Below are positions 46,595 through 55,753 of a stretch of 64,000 bases of DNA, piece by piece; the stretch's first letter is position 1, and each line of letters begins with the position of its first letter. The notes beneath the pieces were generated by a model that was not told where the DNA came from, did no database searches, and saw nothing but the letters and a program-made list of their open reading frames with translations. Position numbers and translations under genes: made by a program. The stretch is from positions 18,783-82,782 of the forward strand of contig JANYDH010000140.1 of assembly GCA_025359865.1 (NCBI GenBank), written 5' to 3'. This DNA is from Actinomycetes bacterium. Its GTDB lineage: Bacteria; Actinomycetota; Acidimicrobiia; Acidimicrobiales; Ilumatobacteraceae.

Positions 46595-47266
46595 TCAAAT
46601 CGAAGTGGTGGGTGGTCTCGAACCCGGCATGCGGGCGCTGATCGCCGAGGCGGCCTGCGCGACGAGTACCCCGAAGCGCAGTCCGGGCTGCCGGGACAGC
46701 CGCTCGACGGGGCCGCTGATGCTGACCGCGGCGACCACCTCGCCGGCCGGGCCGACAACGGCTGCGCTCACTGACGCCACGCCCGGCTCGCGCTCTTCGA
46801 CACTCTCGCGCCATGGCTCTAGAGTCGCATCGAGCATCAGCACCTTGCCTGCCGAACCGAGTTCTAGCGGTAGCAGGCTGCCTTCGGCGACAGTCCAGCG
46901 CAGCGCATGGGGTGAATGCAGCGAGACGACACACCGCCGAAGCCCGTCTTCGCGAACATACAGCTGCACGCTCTCGCCCGAGTCGTGCCCCAGTGTCTCG
47001 AGGATGTCGCGCGCCAACTCACCGAGTCCGAACTGTTCGGCAGCGGCCCGGCCGAGCGCCACCAACTCGAGACCGAGACAGAAGCGACCCTGTGCGTCTC
47101 GGCGCACGAGATGGTGGTGTTCCAACGCCACCGCCAAACGGTGCACCGTCGCCCTCGGAAGACCACTCGCTTGCCGCAGCCCACCGAGGTCGAGTGGGCC
47201 GGCGCGCAGTGCACCCAAAATGAGTGCCCCTTTGTCGATCACTCCGACACCGCTTACACTGTTCAC
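46595..47266 (-). CDS. IclR-family regulator beside leuCD (LtbR/NdgR-like)
   Basis: This 223-residue regulator starts at GTG 47266, giving [13 protein letters not shown], the usual family N-terminus. A winged helix follows ([23 protein letters not shown]), then the effector domain ([25 protein letters not shown]). It is divergent from leuCD, the position of LtbR/NdgR in other actinobacteria, which control leucine genes and sometimes tryptophan. A 15-base inverted repeat lies between the two genes. Upstream ATGs at 47326 and 47308 are alternatives. Confidence 0.88.
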   Translation of the reverse strand: MNSVSGVGVIDKGALILGALRAGPLDLGGLRQASGLPRATVHRLAVALEHHHLVRRDAQGRFCLGLELVALGRAAAEQFGLGELARDILETLGHDSGESVQLYVREDGLRRCVVSLHSPHALRWTVAEGSLLPLELGSAGKVLMLDATLEPWRESVEEREPGVASVSAAVVGPAGEVVAAVSISGPVERLSRQPGLRFGVLVAQAASAISARMPGSRPPTTSI

Positions 47267-47280
47267 GTCTAGGAATCGTA

Positions 47281-47295
47281 TCTCAACATGTGAGA
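47281..47295. promoter_or_regulatory. Candidate IclR operator between iclR-like gene and leuC
   Basis: TCTCA-ACATG-TGAGA is an inverted repeat 15 bases from the regulator start and 29 bases before leuC. Its place and symmetry fit an IclR-type site controlling both directions. The assignment is inference. Confidence 0.5.
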
Positions 47296-47324
47296 ACGCG
47301 CCTACCATCACTGAAAGGTCCGAC

Positions 47325-48791
47325 ATGTCAGCGCCCACCACCGAGCCGGCCACCTTGCCGGAGAAAGTCTGGCAGCGCCACCTCGTCCACTCGGGCGGCG
47401 GCGAACCCGACCTGTTGTACATCGACCTCCATCTCGTACACGAGGTGACCAGCCCTCAGGCGTTTGACGGCCTGCGACTGAGCAATCGTCCGGTACGCCG
47501 ACCCGACCTGACGGTTGCCACCGAGGATCACAACGTGCCCACGGCCGACATCGATCAGCCGATCGCGGACCCCATCTCGGCCCGCCAGATCGAGGTGCTT
47601 CGTGAGAACACCAAAGAGTTCGGCATCACCCTGTACCCGATGGGCGACCCCGGCCAAGGCATTGTTCACGTGATCGGCCCCGAGCAAGGCCGCACCCTGC
47701 CGGGCATGACCATCGTCTGCGGCGATAGCCACACCGCCACGCACGGAGCATTCGGCGCCTTGGCTTTCGGGATTGGTACCAGTGAAGTCGAGCATGTGCT
47801 CGCCACTCAGACCCTGCCGCAGACCCGCCCGAAGTGGATGAGCATCACCGTCGAGGGACAGGTGCCCGATGATGTCACCGCCAAGGACATCATCCTCGCG
47901 ATCATCGGTCGCATCGGTACCGGTGGAGGCATCGGTCACGTGATCGAGTACCGCGGTTCGGCCATCCGAGCGCTGTCGATGGAAGGCCGGATGACGGTTT
48001 GCAACATGAGCATCGAAGCTGGTGCGAAGGCGGGCATGATCGCCCCCGATGACACCACGTTCGACTACCTGCGCGGTCGCGCCAACGCACCTGCCGATGC
48101 ACTGTGGGAAGCCGCTGTCGCCGATTGGCGCACGCTGCTCACCGACGAGGGTGCGGCGTGGGACAAAGAAGTGGTCATCGATGCCACGACGTTGCGCCCG
48201 CACATCACCTGGGGGACCAACCCCGGTCAAGTTGCGACCATCGACGATGTCATCCCGTCGCCTGAATCGTTCGACGATCCAACCACCCGCGATAACGTCA
48301 CCCGGGCACTCGAGTACATGGGGCTCACCGCAGGCACGCCGATTCGTGACGTTCGAGTCGACACGGTTTTTATCGGTAGTTGCACCAACAGTCGTATCGA
48401 AGACCTCCGTGCAGCAGCAGCTGTGCTGCGCGGCCGAACCGTCACCGTACCGCGCGTGATGATCGTGCCCGGCAGCCACGCCGTGAAGCGTCAGGCCGAG
48501 GCGGAAGGGCTGCACGAGGTGTTCCGCGCTGCCGGCGCAGATTGGCGCGAACCGGGCTGCAGCATGTGTCTGGCGATGAACCCCGACAAGCTGGCCGTCG
48601 GCGAGCGGGCCGCAAGTACCAGCAACCGCAACTTCGAAGGCCGCCAAGGTCGTGGTGGCCGAACCCATCTCGTCAGTCCTGCAGTGGCAGCAGCTACCGC
48701 AGTGGCCGGTCATTTCTCGACGCCCGCAGATCTCCCCAACGACGGGCACCCCAACGACGGGCACCCCAACGACGTGAAGGAAGCCAACTGA
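47325..48791 (+). CDS. leuC: LeuC: 3-isopropylmalate dehydratase large subunit
   Basis: This 488-residue aconitase-family enzyme isomerises 2- to 3-isopropylmalate with LeuD. It has [20 protein letters not shown], the first cluster cysteine in [11 protein letters not shown], and the other two in [13 protein letters not shown] 47325 has GAAAGG seven bases before it. The long open frame upstream overlaps the IclR gene and is rejected. The C-terminus carries a small tandem repeat ([12 protein letters not shown]) encoded by a 15-base direct repeat at about 48735-48774. It overlaps leuD by one base (TGATG). Confidence 0.96.
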   Translation: MSAPTTEPATLPEKVWQRHLVHSGGGEPDLLYIDLHLVHEVTSPQAFDGLRLSNRPVRRPDLTVATEDHNVPTADIDQPIADPISARQIEVLRENTKEFGITLYPMGDPGQGIVHVIGPEQGRTLPGMTIVCGDSHTATHGAFGALAFGIGTSEVEHVLATQTLPQTRPKWMSITVEGQVPDDVTAKDIILAIIGRIGTGGGIGHVIEYRGSAIRALSMEGRMTVCNMSIEAGAKAGMIAPDDTTFDYLRGRANAPADALWEAAVADWRTLLTDEGAAWDKEVVIDATTLRPHITWGTNPGQVATIDDVIPSPESFDDPTTRDNVTRALEYMGLTAGTPIRDVRVDTVFIGSCTNSRIEDLRAAAAVLRGRTVTVPRVMIVPGSHAVKRQAEAEGLHEVFRAAGADWREPGCSMCLAMNPDKLAVGERAASTSNRNFEGRQGRGGRTHLVSPAVAAATAVAGHFSTPADLPNDGHPNDGHPNDVKEAN

Positions 48792-49375
48792 TGAAGGTTG
48801 TACGCATCGTGTCCGGTACGGCCGTCCCGCTGAAGCGCAGCGATGTCGACACCGACCAGATCATCCCTGCAGAGTGGCTGAAGCGAGTCGAGCGCACCGG
48901 CTTCGAAAAGGGCTTGTTCTCCACCTGGCGCGACGACCGCAACTTCGTACTCAACGATGAGCGCTACTCGGGAGCATCGATATTGGTGGCCGGCCCTGCG
49001 TTCGGTGTCGGCTCGTCACGCGAGCATGCAGTCTGGGCCATTCAGCAGGGCGGGTTCGACGCCGTGATCGCACCGAGCTTCAGTGACATCTTCCGCAACA
49101 ACTGTACGAAGAATGGCCTGGTGCCGGTGGAACTGAGCGAGGCGACCGTGTCCCGCCTGTGGGACCTGATCGAGGCCGACCCGACGATCCAGATCGTTGT
49201 AGACATGGAGCGCCTGCAGGTCGAGGTACCTGCAGCGGGATTGCTCGAGTCGTTCCCGATGGATCCGTCGACTCAACACCGGTTCTTGAACGGCCTCGAC
49301 GACGTCGGCATCACTATGTCGCATGCGGCCGACATCGATGCCTACGAAGCCGCCCGCCCCGCCTGGATGTCGTGA
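48791..49375 (+). CDS. leuD: LeuD: 3-isopropylmalate dehydratase small subunit
   Basis: This 194-residue swivel-domain subunit contains SDVDTDQIIPAEWLKR, AGPAFGVGSSREHAVWA and PSFSDIFRNNCTKNGLVP, all of the LeuD family. ATG 48791 shares a base with the leuC stop, so translation is coupled. The length is typical. leuA and its attenuator are 8 kb away. Confidence 0.96.
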   Translation: MKVVRIVSGTAVPLKRSDVDTDQIIPAEWLKRVERTGFEKGLFSTWRDDRNFVLNDERYSGASILVAGPAFGVGSSREHAVWAIQQGGFDAVIAPSFSDIFRNNCTKNGLVPVELSEATVSRLWDLIEADPTIQIVVDMERLQVEVPAAGLLESFPMDPSTQHRFLNGLDDVGITMSHAADIDAYEAARPAWMS

Positions 49376-49394
49376 GCTGTCACTGTACACACTG

Positions 49395-51545
49395 TTACTG
49401 CACGCGGCGGCGAGTGTGTGCCGGCGGGAACAACTGGACCACCCGGGCAAGAACCTCGACATGTTCTCGGGAATCATTTCCAGCCTCTAGGCCGCTGCTC
49501 GTTTCATAACGCTGCGCTACGTGTCGCACCCCAAGCGCGTGGCGGGCAGCCATCCACGGCGCCACCGCATCGGATGCCATCGGCCGCGCGATGTGGTAGC
49601 CCTGCGCGTGATCACAGCGCGCGTCGATCAGCCAGTCGAGCACATCTTGGGATTCCACCCCTTCGGCAGTGGACGTCAAACCGAGATTGCGGGCAAGCTC
49701 GATCGTCGATCGCACAATCACTTGGTCAGCGTCGTTGTCGAGCAGGTTCATCACGAATGAACGGTCGATCTTGATCTCGCCGACCGGCAAATCCTGAAGG
49801 TACGCCAGCGACGAGTAGCCGGTTCCGAAGTCGTCGATCGACATGTGCAACCCTGCTCGGTGCAACTCCTCGAGCACCCGCTTGGCCCGTGCTGGGTCGG
49901 CCATGATCGAACTTTCGGTGATTTCCAGGTGCAACGCGGTGGACGGCAAACCGGCTTGGGTGAGGCACTTCTGCACCTCTTCGGCGATGGAACTGTCGTG
50001 CAGGCTGCGCGCCGACAGGTTGACTGAAACAGCGAGATCGAAACCGTTGTCACGCCAGAGTCGAGCCTGTGCAACCGCCAGCCGCAACACGTGCGACGTG
50101 AGCGGACGAATGAGGCCGGTGTGCTCAGCCATCGGCACAAATTCCGATGGCGGGATCAACCCGTGCTCGGGATGGATCCACCGTACGAGAGCTTCCACTT
50201 CATGCACGACACCGGTTCGCAGATCCAGCTTCGGCTGGTAGTACAGCACCACCTGGCCGTCGCCGAGCGCGGTTCGAAGCTCGCTCAACAGGCCGAGCCG
50301 ACGTGTACTGTGCCGGTCTTGCTCCGGGTCGTAGAGCTCCACACGGCCGTTGCAGCCCTTCGCGACATACATCGCCACGTCGGCGTGCTTCAGCAGCACT
50401 TCCGATGTGGTGCCGTGCGATGGAAACATGGCAATGCCGACGCTCGCGTCGACCTCCAGGTTGAAGTCGCCGATCCGAAACGGTTCGACCAGAGAGTCAC
50501 CAATGGCCACCGCTGCGGCGATGGCTTCGAGGTCGCCGGCAGCATCCGGCAGCAGCACCGCAAACTCGTCTCCACCGATACGGGCAATCGAGGCGCTCGC
50601 TGGCAACGCCGCTGCGAGTCTTGGCCCGATGTGGCGGAGCAACTCATCACCGGCAAGGTGGCCGAGTGTGTCGTTGACTTCCTTGAAGCGGTCGAGGTCG
50701 ATCAACAACACGGCAGCAGGCGACGATGCGGCGTCGCGGCGTGCGATCCGTGCTTCGAGCATGGACATGAAGCTGAGCCGATTCGGCAAATCGGTGAGCG
50801 AGTCGTACAAGGCCTGATGCTCCTTCTCTGCCGAGATCGCTGCGCTGCGGTACACCGCGAAAACGGGCAGCAACAGCAGCGGGAGGATCAACAGACTGCG
50901 GTCGGCGACCACCAGAACCGCCGGCGCCAAAGCGAGCAGCAGCAGGTCGGATCCGGCCTCGCTCAACACCGTCTCACGGATGCCCGCACGCACTCGGCTC
51001 GAGGTGCTGAGGGCGACGACAGCGCCGACCAGCGACTTGTTGACGACAAAGTAGGTCAACGCGGCGACAACCGTGGCCGCCGTCCACCGCACCGTCAGCA
51101 CCGTGTCGGCCGAGGCGGTCGCTGTACTGCCGAGCACCAAGTGGTACACGATTCCTGCGCTCCCCCAACCGACCAGGTATTGGCTGATGTTGAAGACCGT
51201 GCGGGTAAACGGTTTGCGTTCCGCCAGGTCGCCGACGAGCGAAGCGAGCACCTGAGCCAACATCGCCATCGCAGGACCGAACGCAAGGAACACTGCAAAT
51301 GAAAATGTGGTCGAGGCGACGATCTGGTCGACACCGCCCGCGCGGACAATGGTGATCGGGCGGACCTCGGTCGCGATGACGAGGACGGTAAACAGCGCAA
51401 GCGCAAGCCAGCGCTCGTGGATGGCGTCGACGTCAAGATGTCGGACGGCATCGGCGAACAACACACAACCCACCACGGCCAGGGACGCGACAAACATCCC
51501 GATGCCTACTCGTTGACGATCATCCCGACTCTCCACGCCGAACAT
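49395..51545 (-). CDS. Membrane GGDEF-EAL cyclic-di-GMP protein
   Basis: The protein has 716 residues from ATG 51545, which has GGAAAGG just upstream; a GTG at 51566 is the longer start. The N-terminal half has about six to eight helices, a MASE-like sensor. The diguanylate cyclase domain keeps GGDEF (IARIGGDEFAVLLP), and LIDLDRFKEVND precedes it. The phosphodiesterase domain has EALVRW, DDFGTGYSSLAYL and IKIDRSF. Both active sites look intact. It makes or breaks c-di-GMP; the direction cannot be told. It is followed by leuD on the opposite strand. Confidence 0.94.
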   Translation of the reverse strand: MFGVESRDDRQRVGIGMFVASLAVVGCVLFADAVRHLDVDAIHERWLALALFTVLVIATEVRPITIVRAGGVDQIVASTTFSFAVFLAFGPAMAMLAQVLASLVGDLAERKPFTRTVFNISQYLVGWGSAGIVYHLVLGSTATASADTVLTVRWTAATVVAALTYFVVNKSLVGAVVALSTSSRVRAGIRETVLSEAGSDLLLLALAPAVLVVADRSLLILPLLLLPVFAVYRSAAISAEKEHQALYDSLTDLPNRLSFMSMLEARIARRDAASSPAAVLLIDLDRFKEVNDTLGHLAGDELLRHIGPRLAAALPASASIARIGGDEFAVLLPDAAGDLEAIAAAVAIGDSLVEPFRIGDFNLEVDASVGIAMFPSHGTTSEVLLKHADVAMYVAKGCNGRVELYDPEQDRHSTRRLGLLSELRTALGDGQVVLYYQPKLDLRTGVVHEVEALVRWIHPEHGLIPPSEFVPMAEHTGLIRPLTSHVLRLAVAQARLWRDNGFDLAVSVNLSARSLHDSSIAEEVQKCLTQAGLPSTALHLEITESSIMADPARAKRVLEELHRAGLHMSIDDFGTGYSSLAYLQDLPVGEIKIDRSFVMNLLDNDADQVIVRSTIELARNLGLTSTAEGVESQDVLDWLIDARCDHAQGYHIARPMASDAVAPWMAARHALGVRHVAQRYETSSGLEAGNDSREHVEVLARVVQLFPPAHTRRRVQ

Positions 51546-51566
51546 CCGCCTTTCCTGGAATCGCAC

Positions 51567-51608
51567 ATGGGCGTGTGACGAGGCGATCCCGCCTGGTCAC
51601 ACGCCCAT
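51567..51608. terminator. Near-perfect 42-base hairpin after the 33-aa ORF
   Basis: Arms ATGGGCGTGTGAC (51567-51579) and GTCACACGCCCAT (51596-51608) pair over 13 bases. After one mismatch AGGCG/CGCCT follows, with an ATCC loop. It lies 7 bases after the stop of the small ORF and just before the GGDEF-EAL gene. It could end the minus-strand transcript of the ORF, or act on the 5' leader of the c-di-GMP gene. Confidence 0.7.
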
Positions 51609-51615
51609 CAGGCGA

Positions 51616-51717
51616 TCACCACTTTCGTCCGTGGCCAATGATCGGCAACCCAATAGCCACGAAGGCCAGCGCTGGGACAAACCGCATCATCCAGGTCTTC
51701 ATTTTCGTCATCGTCAT
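51616..51717 (-). CDS. Small single-helix membrane protein, 33 aa
   Basis: This is a 33-residue frame with a basic N-terminus (MTMTKMKTW) and one helix (VPALAFVAIGLPII), ending in HGRKW. GGAGG lies 8 bases before ATG 51717; two other in-frame ATGs at 51711 and 51723 are also near it. A strong hairpin follows the stop. It lies 133 bases after the helicase on the same strand. SD, helix and hairpin together support a real gene, though no homologue is known to me. Confidence 0.5.
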   Translation of the reverse strand: MTMTKMKTWMMRFVPALAFVAIGLPIIGHGRKW

Positions 51718-51850
51718 CGTCATCTCCTCCACTCGGACAGTGCGGCACAGGTGCCTCAGCGTCATGGAGGTTCTCGGCTGATCCCGGAGTGAACTTGAGC
51801 ACTTCTGCGTCAAGAGTTCGTCTGGATGATCTCTCAGCCGGCCGTGGTTC

Positions 51851-53128
51851 TCAGCCAGCCTTGAAGAGCTGCAGATCCTTCAGCCGTACGTCGTTGGAGA
51901 ACACCTCGACGGGCGGGCCGACATCGAGCCGCAATGCCCGTTGCAGGATGCGTACCTGCGTGTGCTGGTTGTATTCCGCGAGCGTGACCGCCCAGCCGTC
52001 GCGGCCCGCTCTCGCGGTACGGCCGCTGCGGTGGAGGTAGTCCTTGCCGTCGCCCGGCGGTTCGTAGTGGATGACGGCACCGATGTCGTCGACGTCGATC
52101 CCGCGAGCGGCCACGTCGGTAGCCACCAGCACGCTGACCTGATCATCGATGAACCGCTTCAATGCCCGCTCTCGCGACGACTGGGCGAGGTCGCCGTGAA
52201 TCGCCTCGGCGCGGACCCCAAGATCTTTCAGTGCTGCCTCGACGCGGTCGCAGGTGCGCTTGGTCTGGCAGAACAGGATCGACTTCGAGAATCCGGATGC
52301 AATGGACGCGACCACGCGGTCTTTGTCCATGTGGTGTACCGCCAAGAACAGGTGAAACATCGTGCCGACGACATCGGTCGGGGCATCGATGGCCACCTCG
52401 ACGGGGTCGTTCATGTAGCGCTGCACGAGATGGCCTACATCGCCATCGAGCGTGGCGCTGAACAGCATCGTCTGGCGCGGGGCCGTGCACTTGCGCAGGA
52501 TCCACTCGACCTGGGGGGTGAAACCGTCGTCGGCCATCCGGTCGGCTTCGTCGAGCACCACGATCTCGACGCCCGAGAGATCGAGCTCATCTTCTTTCAG
52601 GAGATCGATCAGTCGAAGTGGGGTGGCTACCACCACGTCGACACCGGTCTTCAGTTCGTCGATCTGGCCGTGCCGAGATGCGCCGCCGTACACCGCAAGC
52701 ACATAGCGGCCGCACGCACGTGCGACCGGCGCCAACACCTCGGCGACCTGGACGGCTAGCTCACGCGTGGGCACCAACACTAAGGCCGTCGGGCGACGCG
52801 GTTGGCCCTTGCCGGAAAGCCGGGCCAGGAGCGGCACACCGAACGCAAGTGTCTTACCAGAGCCGGTACGAGCCCGACCGCAGACGTCACGACCGGTGAG
52901 TGCTACCGGAATGGCCTTGATCTGGATGGCGAACGGGGTGGTGAAACCGGCTGCGGCCAAGCCCCGGTCGACCTCAGGCGGAACGCCGAGCTCGATGAAG
53001 CCGGTAGGAACGTACGAGCCGTCATCGGTGTCACGGTCGTCGTGGCGGACGACGGCCCGCTGCTCGACCGGCTTTTGTGGTTGGCGCTGGCGGCGCGGGG
53101 CACCCTTTGGGCGTGTTTGGTCAGTCAT
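51851..53128 (-). CDS. DEAD-box RNA helicase
   Basis: This 425-residue ATP-dependent helicase keeps all core motifs: a Q motif (GFTTPFAIQ), Walker A ARTGSGKT, PTRELA, DEAD (VVLDEADRM), SAT, and HRSGRTARAG. The N-terminus is basic (RPKGAPRRQRQPQKP) and should bind RNA. ATG 53128 was chosen; the extension to 53509 overlaps the divergent ligase. Likely roles are RNA unwinding in ribosome assembly or decay. Confidence 0.93.
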   Translation of the reverse strand: MTDQTRPKGAPRRQRQPQKPVEQRAVVRHDDRDTDDGSYVPTGFIELGVPPEVDRGLAAAGFTTPFAIQIKAIPVALTGRDVCGRARTGSGKTLAFGVPLLARLSGKGQPRRPTALVLVPTRELAVQVAEVLAPVARACGRYVLAVYGGASRHGQIDELKTGVDVVVATPLRLIDLLKEDELDLSGVEIVVLDEADRMADDGFTPQVEWILRKCTAPRQTMLFSATLDGDVGHLVQRYMNDPVEVAIDAPTDVVGTMFHLFLAVHHMDKDRVVASIASGFSKSILFCQTKRTCDRVEAALKDLGVRAEAIHGDLAQSSRERALKRFIDDQVSVLVATDVAARGIDVDDIGAVIHYEPPGDGKDYLHRSGRTARAGRDGWAVTLAEYNQHTQVRILQRALRLDVGPPVEVFSNDVRLKDLQLFKAG

Positions 53129-53185
53129 TCGACCCACCAGGGTAGTGAGCCTTCGTGGTGATCCTGCGGGATGCGCCATGATTAG

Positions 53186-54739
53186 GTGGTGAAGACCGCT
53201 CTCACCGTCAACGACTTCCTCCGCCGCGCCGAACAACTCTATGGGCAGCGCATCGGGGTGATCGACGAACCTGACCAACTGGCCGAGTCGTGGGGCTCGC
53301 TCACGTACAGCGAGATCGCCATCAGGTCGCGCGCTATGGCGGCCGGGCTCGATGCCCTTGGCATCCACCATGGTGAGCGGGTGGCGATGGTCACCCAGAA
53401 CTCGGCCCGGCTGCTCACGGCGTTCTACGCAGTGTCCGGATCTGGACGAGTGCTGGTGCCGATCAACTTCCGTCTCGTCGCCGAAGAGGTGAAGTACATC
53501 ATCGCCCATTCCGGTGCCCGGATCCTGCTGATCGATCCCGAACTCGACGAAGCGATGCGTGACGTGCCGTGCGAGATGAAGTTCGTCATCGGCGCGGAAA
53601 GTGACGCCGCACTACTTCGCTACGGGGTCGATCCACTGCCGTGGACACCTGACGAAGACGCCACGGCCACGATCAACTACACGAGCGGCACCACAGCGCG
53701 ACCAAAGGGGGTGCAGCTCACCCATCGCAACCTGTGGATCAATGCCGCCACGTTCGGATGGCACATGGGCGTCAACGACCGTGACGTCTACCTCCACACG
53801 CTGCCCCAGTTCCACTGCAACGGGTGGGGCATGGTCTATGGCGTCACCGGTATGGGTGGCACCCATGTGATTCTACGCAAGATAGACGGCGCAGAGATCC
53901 TGCGCCGCATCCACCAGCACGGTGTAACGCTGCTGTGCTGCGCACCGGCGGTCGTCAACGCTGTGCTCGACGCAGCCGCAACTTGGCAGGGCGAGATTCC
54001 CGGCCGCGGCCGTGTGCGAATAGTCGTCGCCGGTGCACCACCGCCGACGCGCACGATCGAGCGGATCGAAGCGGAACTCGGATGGGAACTGGCGCAGATC
54101 TACGGCCTCACCGAGACTTCGCCGCTACTCACCATCAATCGCAGCCGCTCCGAATTCGACGACATGTCCCCAACCGCTCGGGCCGTTGCATTGTCACGTG
54201 CTGGCGGGCCGGCAATCGGAATCGAGGTGGCCATCTCCGAACAGGGCGAGGTGCTGGCACGTGGCAACGTCGTGATGGGCGGGTACTGGGAACAGCCAGA
54301 AGCCACCGCCGACGCGATCCGCGCAGACTTCGATGGGCGCGACTGGTTCCACACCGGCGACGGCGGCTTGCTCGATCAGCAGCACTACGTCACCATCAGC
54401 GACCGAAAGAAAGACGTCATCATCACCGGCGGCGAAAACGTCAGCTCGATCGAGGTCGAAGATGCATTGTTCAGTCATCACGCTGTTGCCGAAGTTGCGG
54501 TGGTCGGTGTACCCGATGAGAAGTGGGGCGAGATGGTGCTCGGACTCGTCGTACTGGCGCCCGGGGGTTCGGCAACTGAGGACGAGTTGATCGCCTACAC
54601 CAAGACGAAGCTCGCCGGGTACAAGTGTCCGAAGCGAATCGAGTTCCGTGATGAACTCGCCCGCACCGCCACCGGCAAGCTGCAGAAGTTCAAGCTGCGC
54701 GAACCGTACTGGACTGGCCGCGATCGCTCCGTCAACTGA
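53186..54739 (+). CDS. Acyl-CoA synthetase (AMP-forming)
   Basis: This is a 517-residue ANL-family ligase. The phosphate-binding loop is NYTSGTTARPKGVQLTHRN. IYGLTETSP, WFHTGDGG, SDRKKDVIITGGENVSS and the C-terminal lysine motif TATGKLQKFKLRE are all present, so it is complete. It converts a carboxylate to an acyl-CoA via acyl-AMP. The substrate is unknown; similar genes act on fatty or aromatic acids. The start is GTG. It runs into the lipase pseudogene, 28 bases downstream. Confidence 0.94.
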   Translation: MVKTALTVNDFLRRAEQLYGQRIGVIDEPDQLAESWGSLTYSEIAIRSRAMAAGLDALGIHHGERVAMVTQNSARLLTAFYAVSGSGRVLVPINFRLVAEEVKYIIAHSGARILLIDPELDEAMRDVPCEMKFVIGAESDAALLRYGVDPLPWTPDEDATATINYTSGTTARPKGVQLTHRNLWINAATFGWHMGVNDRDVYLHTLPQFHCNGWGMVYGVTGMGGTHVILRKIDGAEILRRIHQHGVTLLCCAPAVVNAVLDAAATWQGEIPGRGRVRIVVAGAPPPTRTIERIEAELGWELAQIYGLTETSPLLTINRSRSEFDDMSPTARAVALSRAGGPAIGIEVAISEQGEVLARGNVVMGGYWEQPEATADAIRADFDGRDWFHTGDGGLLDQQHYVTISDRKKDVIITGGENVSSIEVEDALFSHHAVAEVAVVGVPDEKWGEMVLGLVVLAPGGSATEDELIAYTKTKLAGYKCPKRIEFRDELARTATGKLQKFKLREPYWTGRDRSVN

Positions 54740-55097
54740 CCGGGACAACGCTCCACCCGGGTGGCGCATGGACCGCCGTGTCGGCAGGTGCCAGCTCGCC
54801 AACGTCGTCGGCCGTCGTGTGCTCGACGTCGATTACCGACTCGCTCCGGAGCACCCACATCCAGCGGCGGTGACTGACGCCGCTCTTGCCTATTGCTGGT
54901 TACCCGACACGCTGTCGCAGAATGCGGTTGGGTTGTTGTGGCATCCCGACCCGACCTTTCCGATGTGAGCGGTGTGAGCGGTGTGGCGTGCTCGACACGT
55001 GGAGGCACGTGTGCCTACGATCAGCGATCTGAACTCACCACGGCGGAGACCCGGTCCCCAGCCGACTGCCCCTCAGTCGCGCGTCACTCCACCTCAG

Positions 55098-55178
55098 CCC
55101 GTTGTTGCGCTGCCAAGTCGCGTCGAGTTATCGGGGCTGACGACATGTAAGTCGACGCGATCCTGCCCGCTACGCCTT
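55098..55178. repeat. Dispersed intergenic palindromic repeat, copy C1
   Basis: The core is TCGCGTCGA (55118-55126), 25 bases, then TCGACGCGA (55152-55160). The loop matches copies A and B apart from a few changes. It is followed by CTGCCCGCTACGC and then a second core. Confidence 0.85.
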
Positions 55179-55186
55179 TCCGGGAG

Positions 55187-55320
55187 GAGTCGCGTCGAGT
55201 TATCGGGGCTAGCGACATGAAAGTCGACGCGATCCTGCCCGCTACGCAGCCGTCGTGGTCGCTGATGCAGACTTCCACCACGCCCGCCTGTCAATGACAG
55301 CCCAACGCCAAAGGTCGGAT
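55187..55320. repeat. Dispersed intergenic palindromic repeat, copy C2, plus the GCCCAACGCCAAAGG motif
   Basis: The core is TCGCGTCGA (55190-55198), 25 bases, then TCGACGCGA (55224-55232). TGTCAATGACAGCCC and AACGCCAAAGG (55289-55316) match the hairpin arm at 22531-22557. It lies inside the lipase pseudogene. Confidence 0.85.
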
Positions 55321-55618
55321 GATTTCGCGTTGCTGGCGTCGATGTGACCCTCGAGGTGTTCCCAGAGATGCAGCACGTGTTCCAGGTGAGCGTCGGCATG
55401 GTGCCCGAAGCCACCGATGCCGTCGCCAAGATCGGCGCGTGGCTGCGCCCGCGGCTCGGCCCCTCTACCGACTCATGAGTCAGTACAACTGACGGACTTC
55501 TCAGCCAAACTGCCTGATCGATCAGCGAGTAGACGTAGGGCTCCAACGTCGTTATCGTCGCCCTGGCTCAGGCGCCATCCGACGCTCGGGTATGACTCAA
55601 TGGGGAGGCGTAAGCACG

Positions 55619-55753
55619 ATGGAAAACTTCGACGGAACCGCAAACGCAGGCCGCAAGGGCATGGCGTACGACTGGCAAGCAGTCTTGGCCGCGTACGAAG
55701 CCGAGTCGCTCGATCATGAGTTCCTGAGCTTCGCCACTCAGCACGCGGCGTGA
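55619..55753 (+). CDS. 44-residue small protein coupled to homospermidine synthase
   Basis: This is a 44-codon frame beginning MENFDGTANAGRKGMAYDW and rich in Ala, Glu and His. A clear GGGGAGG (55602-55608) lies 10 bases before ATG 55619. Its TGA overlaps the GTG of homospermidine synthase (GTGA 55750-55753). An in-frame ATG at 55592 is possible but has no SD. No domain is recognised. SD and coupling suggest a real gene, perhaps a regulator or accessory peptide of polyamine synthesis. Confidence 0.6.
   Translation: MENFDGTANAGRKGMAYDWQAVLAAYEAESLDHEFLSFATQHAA

Larger units (their letters stand above)
54768..55478 (+). pseudogene. Hormone-sensitive-lipase-type esterase remnant split around repeat copies
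   Basis: Two pieces of one alpha/beta-hydrolase remain in the same frame. The first (54768 to about 54900) has GRRVLDVDYRLAPEHPHPAA, the signature before the active-site domain. The second (about 55323-55478) has the C-terminal part: TLEVFPEMQHVFQ with the catalytic His, then DAVAKIGAWLRPRL and a TGA. The oxyanion, Ser and Asp parts are missing, and the 5' end is also gone. Between the pieces lie two copies of the dispersed palindromic repeat. The gene is dead. Confidence 0.8.

Noticed and set aside
51608..51802. Acidic minus-strand ORF with a run of Asp
   Set aside because: It overlaps the 33-residue ORF, lacks an SD, and the Asp run is the GATGAC repeat read in another frame.
55084..55281. 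Minus-strand reading GRIASTFMSPAPITRRDS seen in all repeat copies
   Set aside because: The shared peptide is explained by the conserved DNA of the repeat and its constant length; no SD, no domain, and the frame closes differently in each copy.
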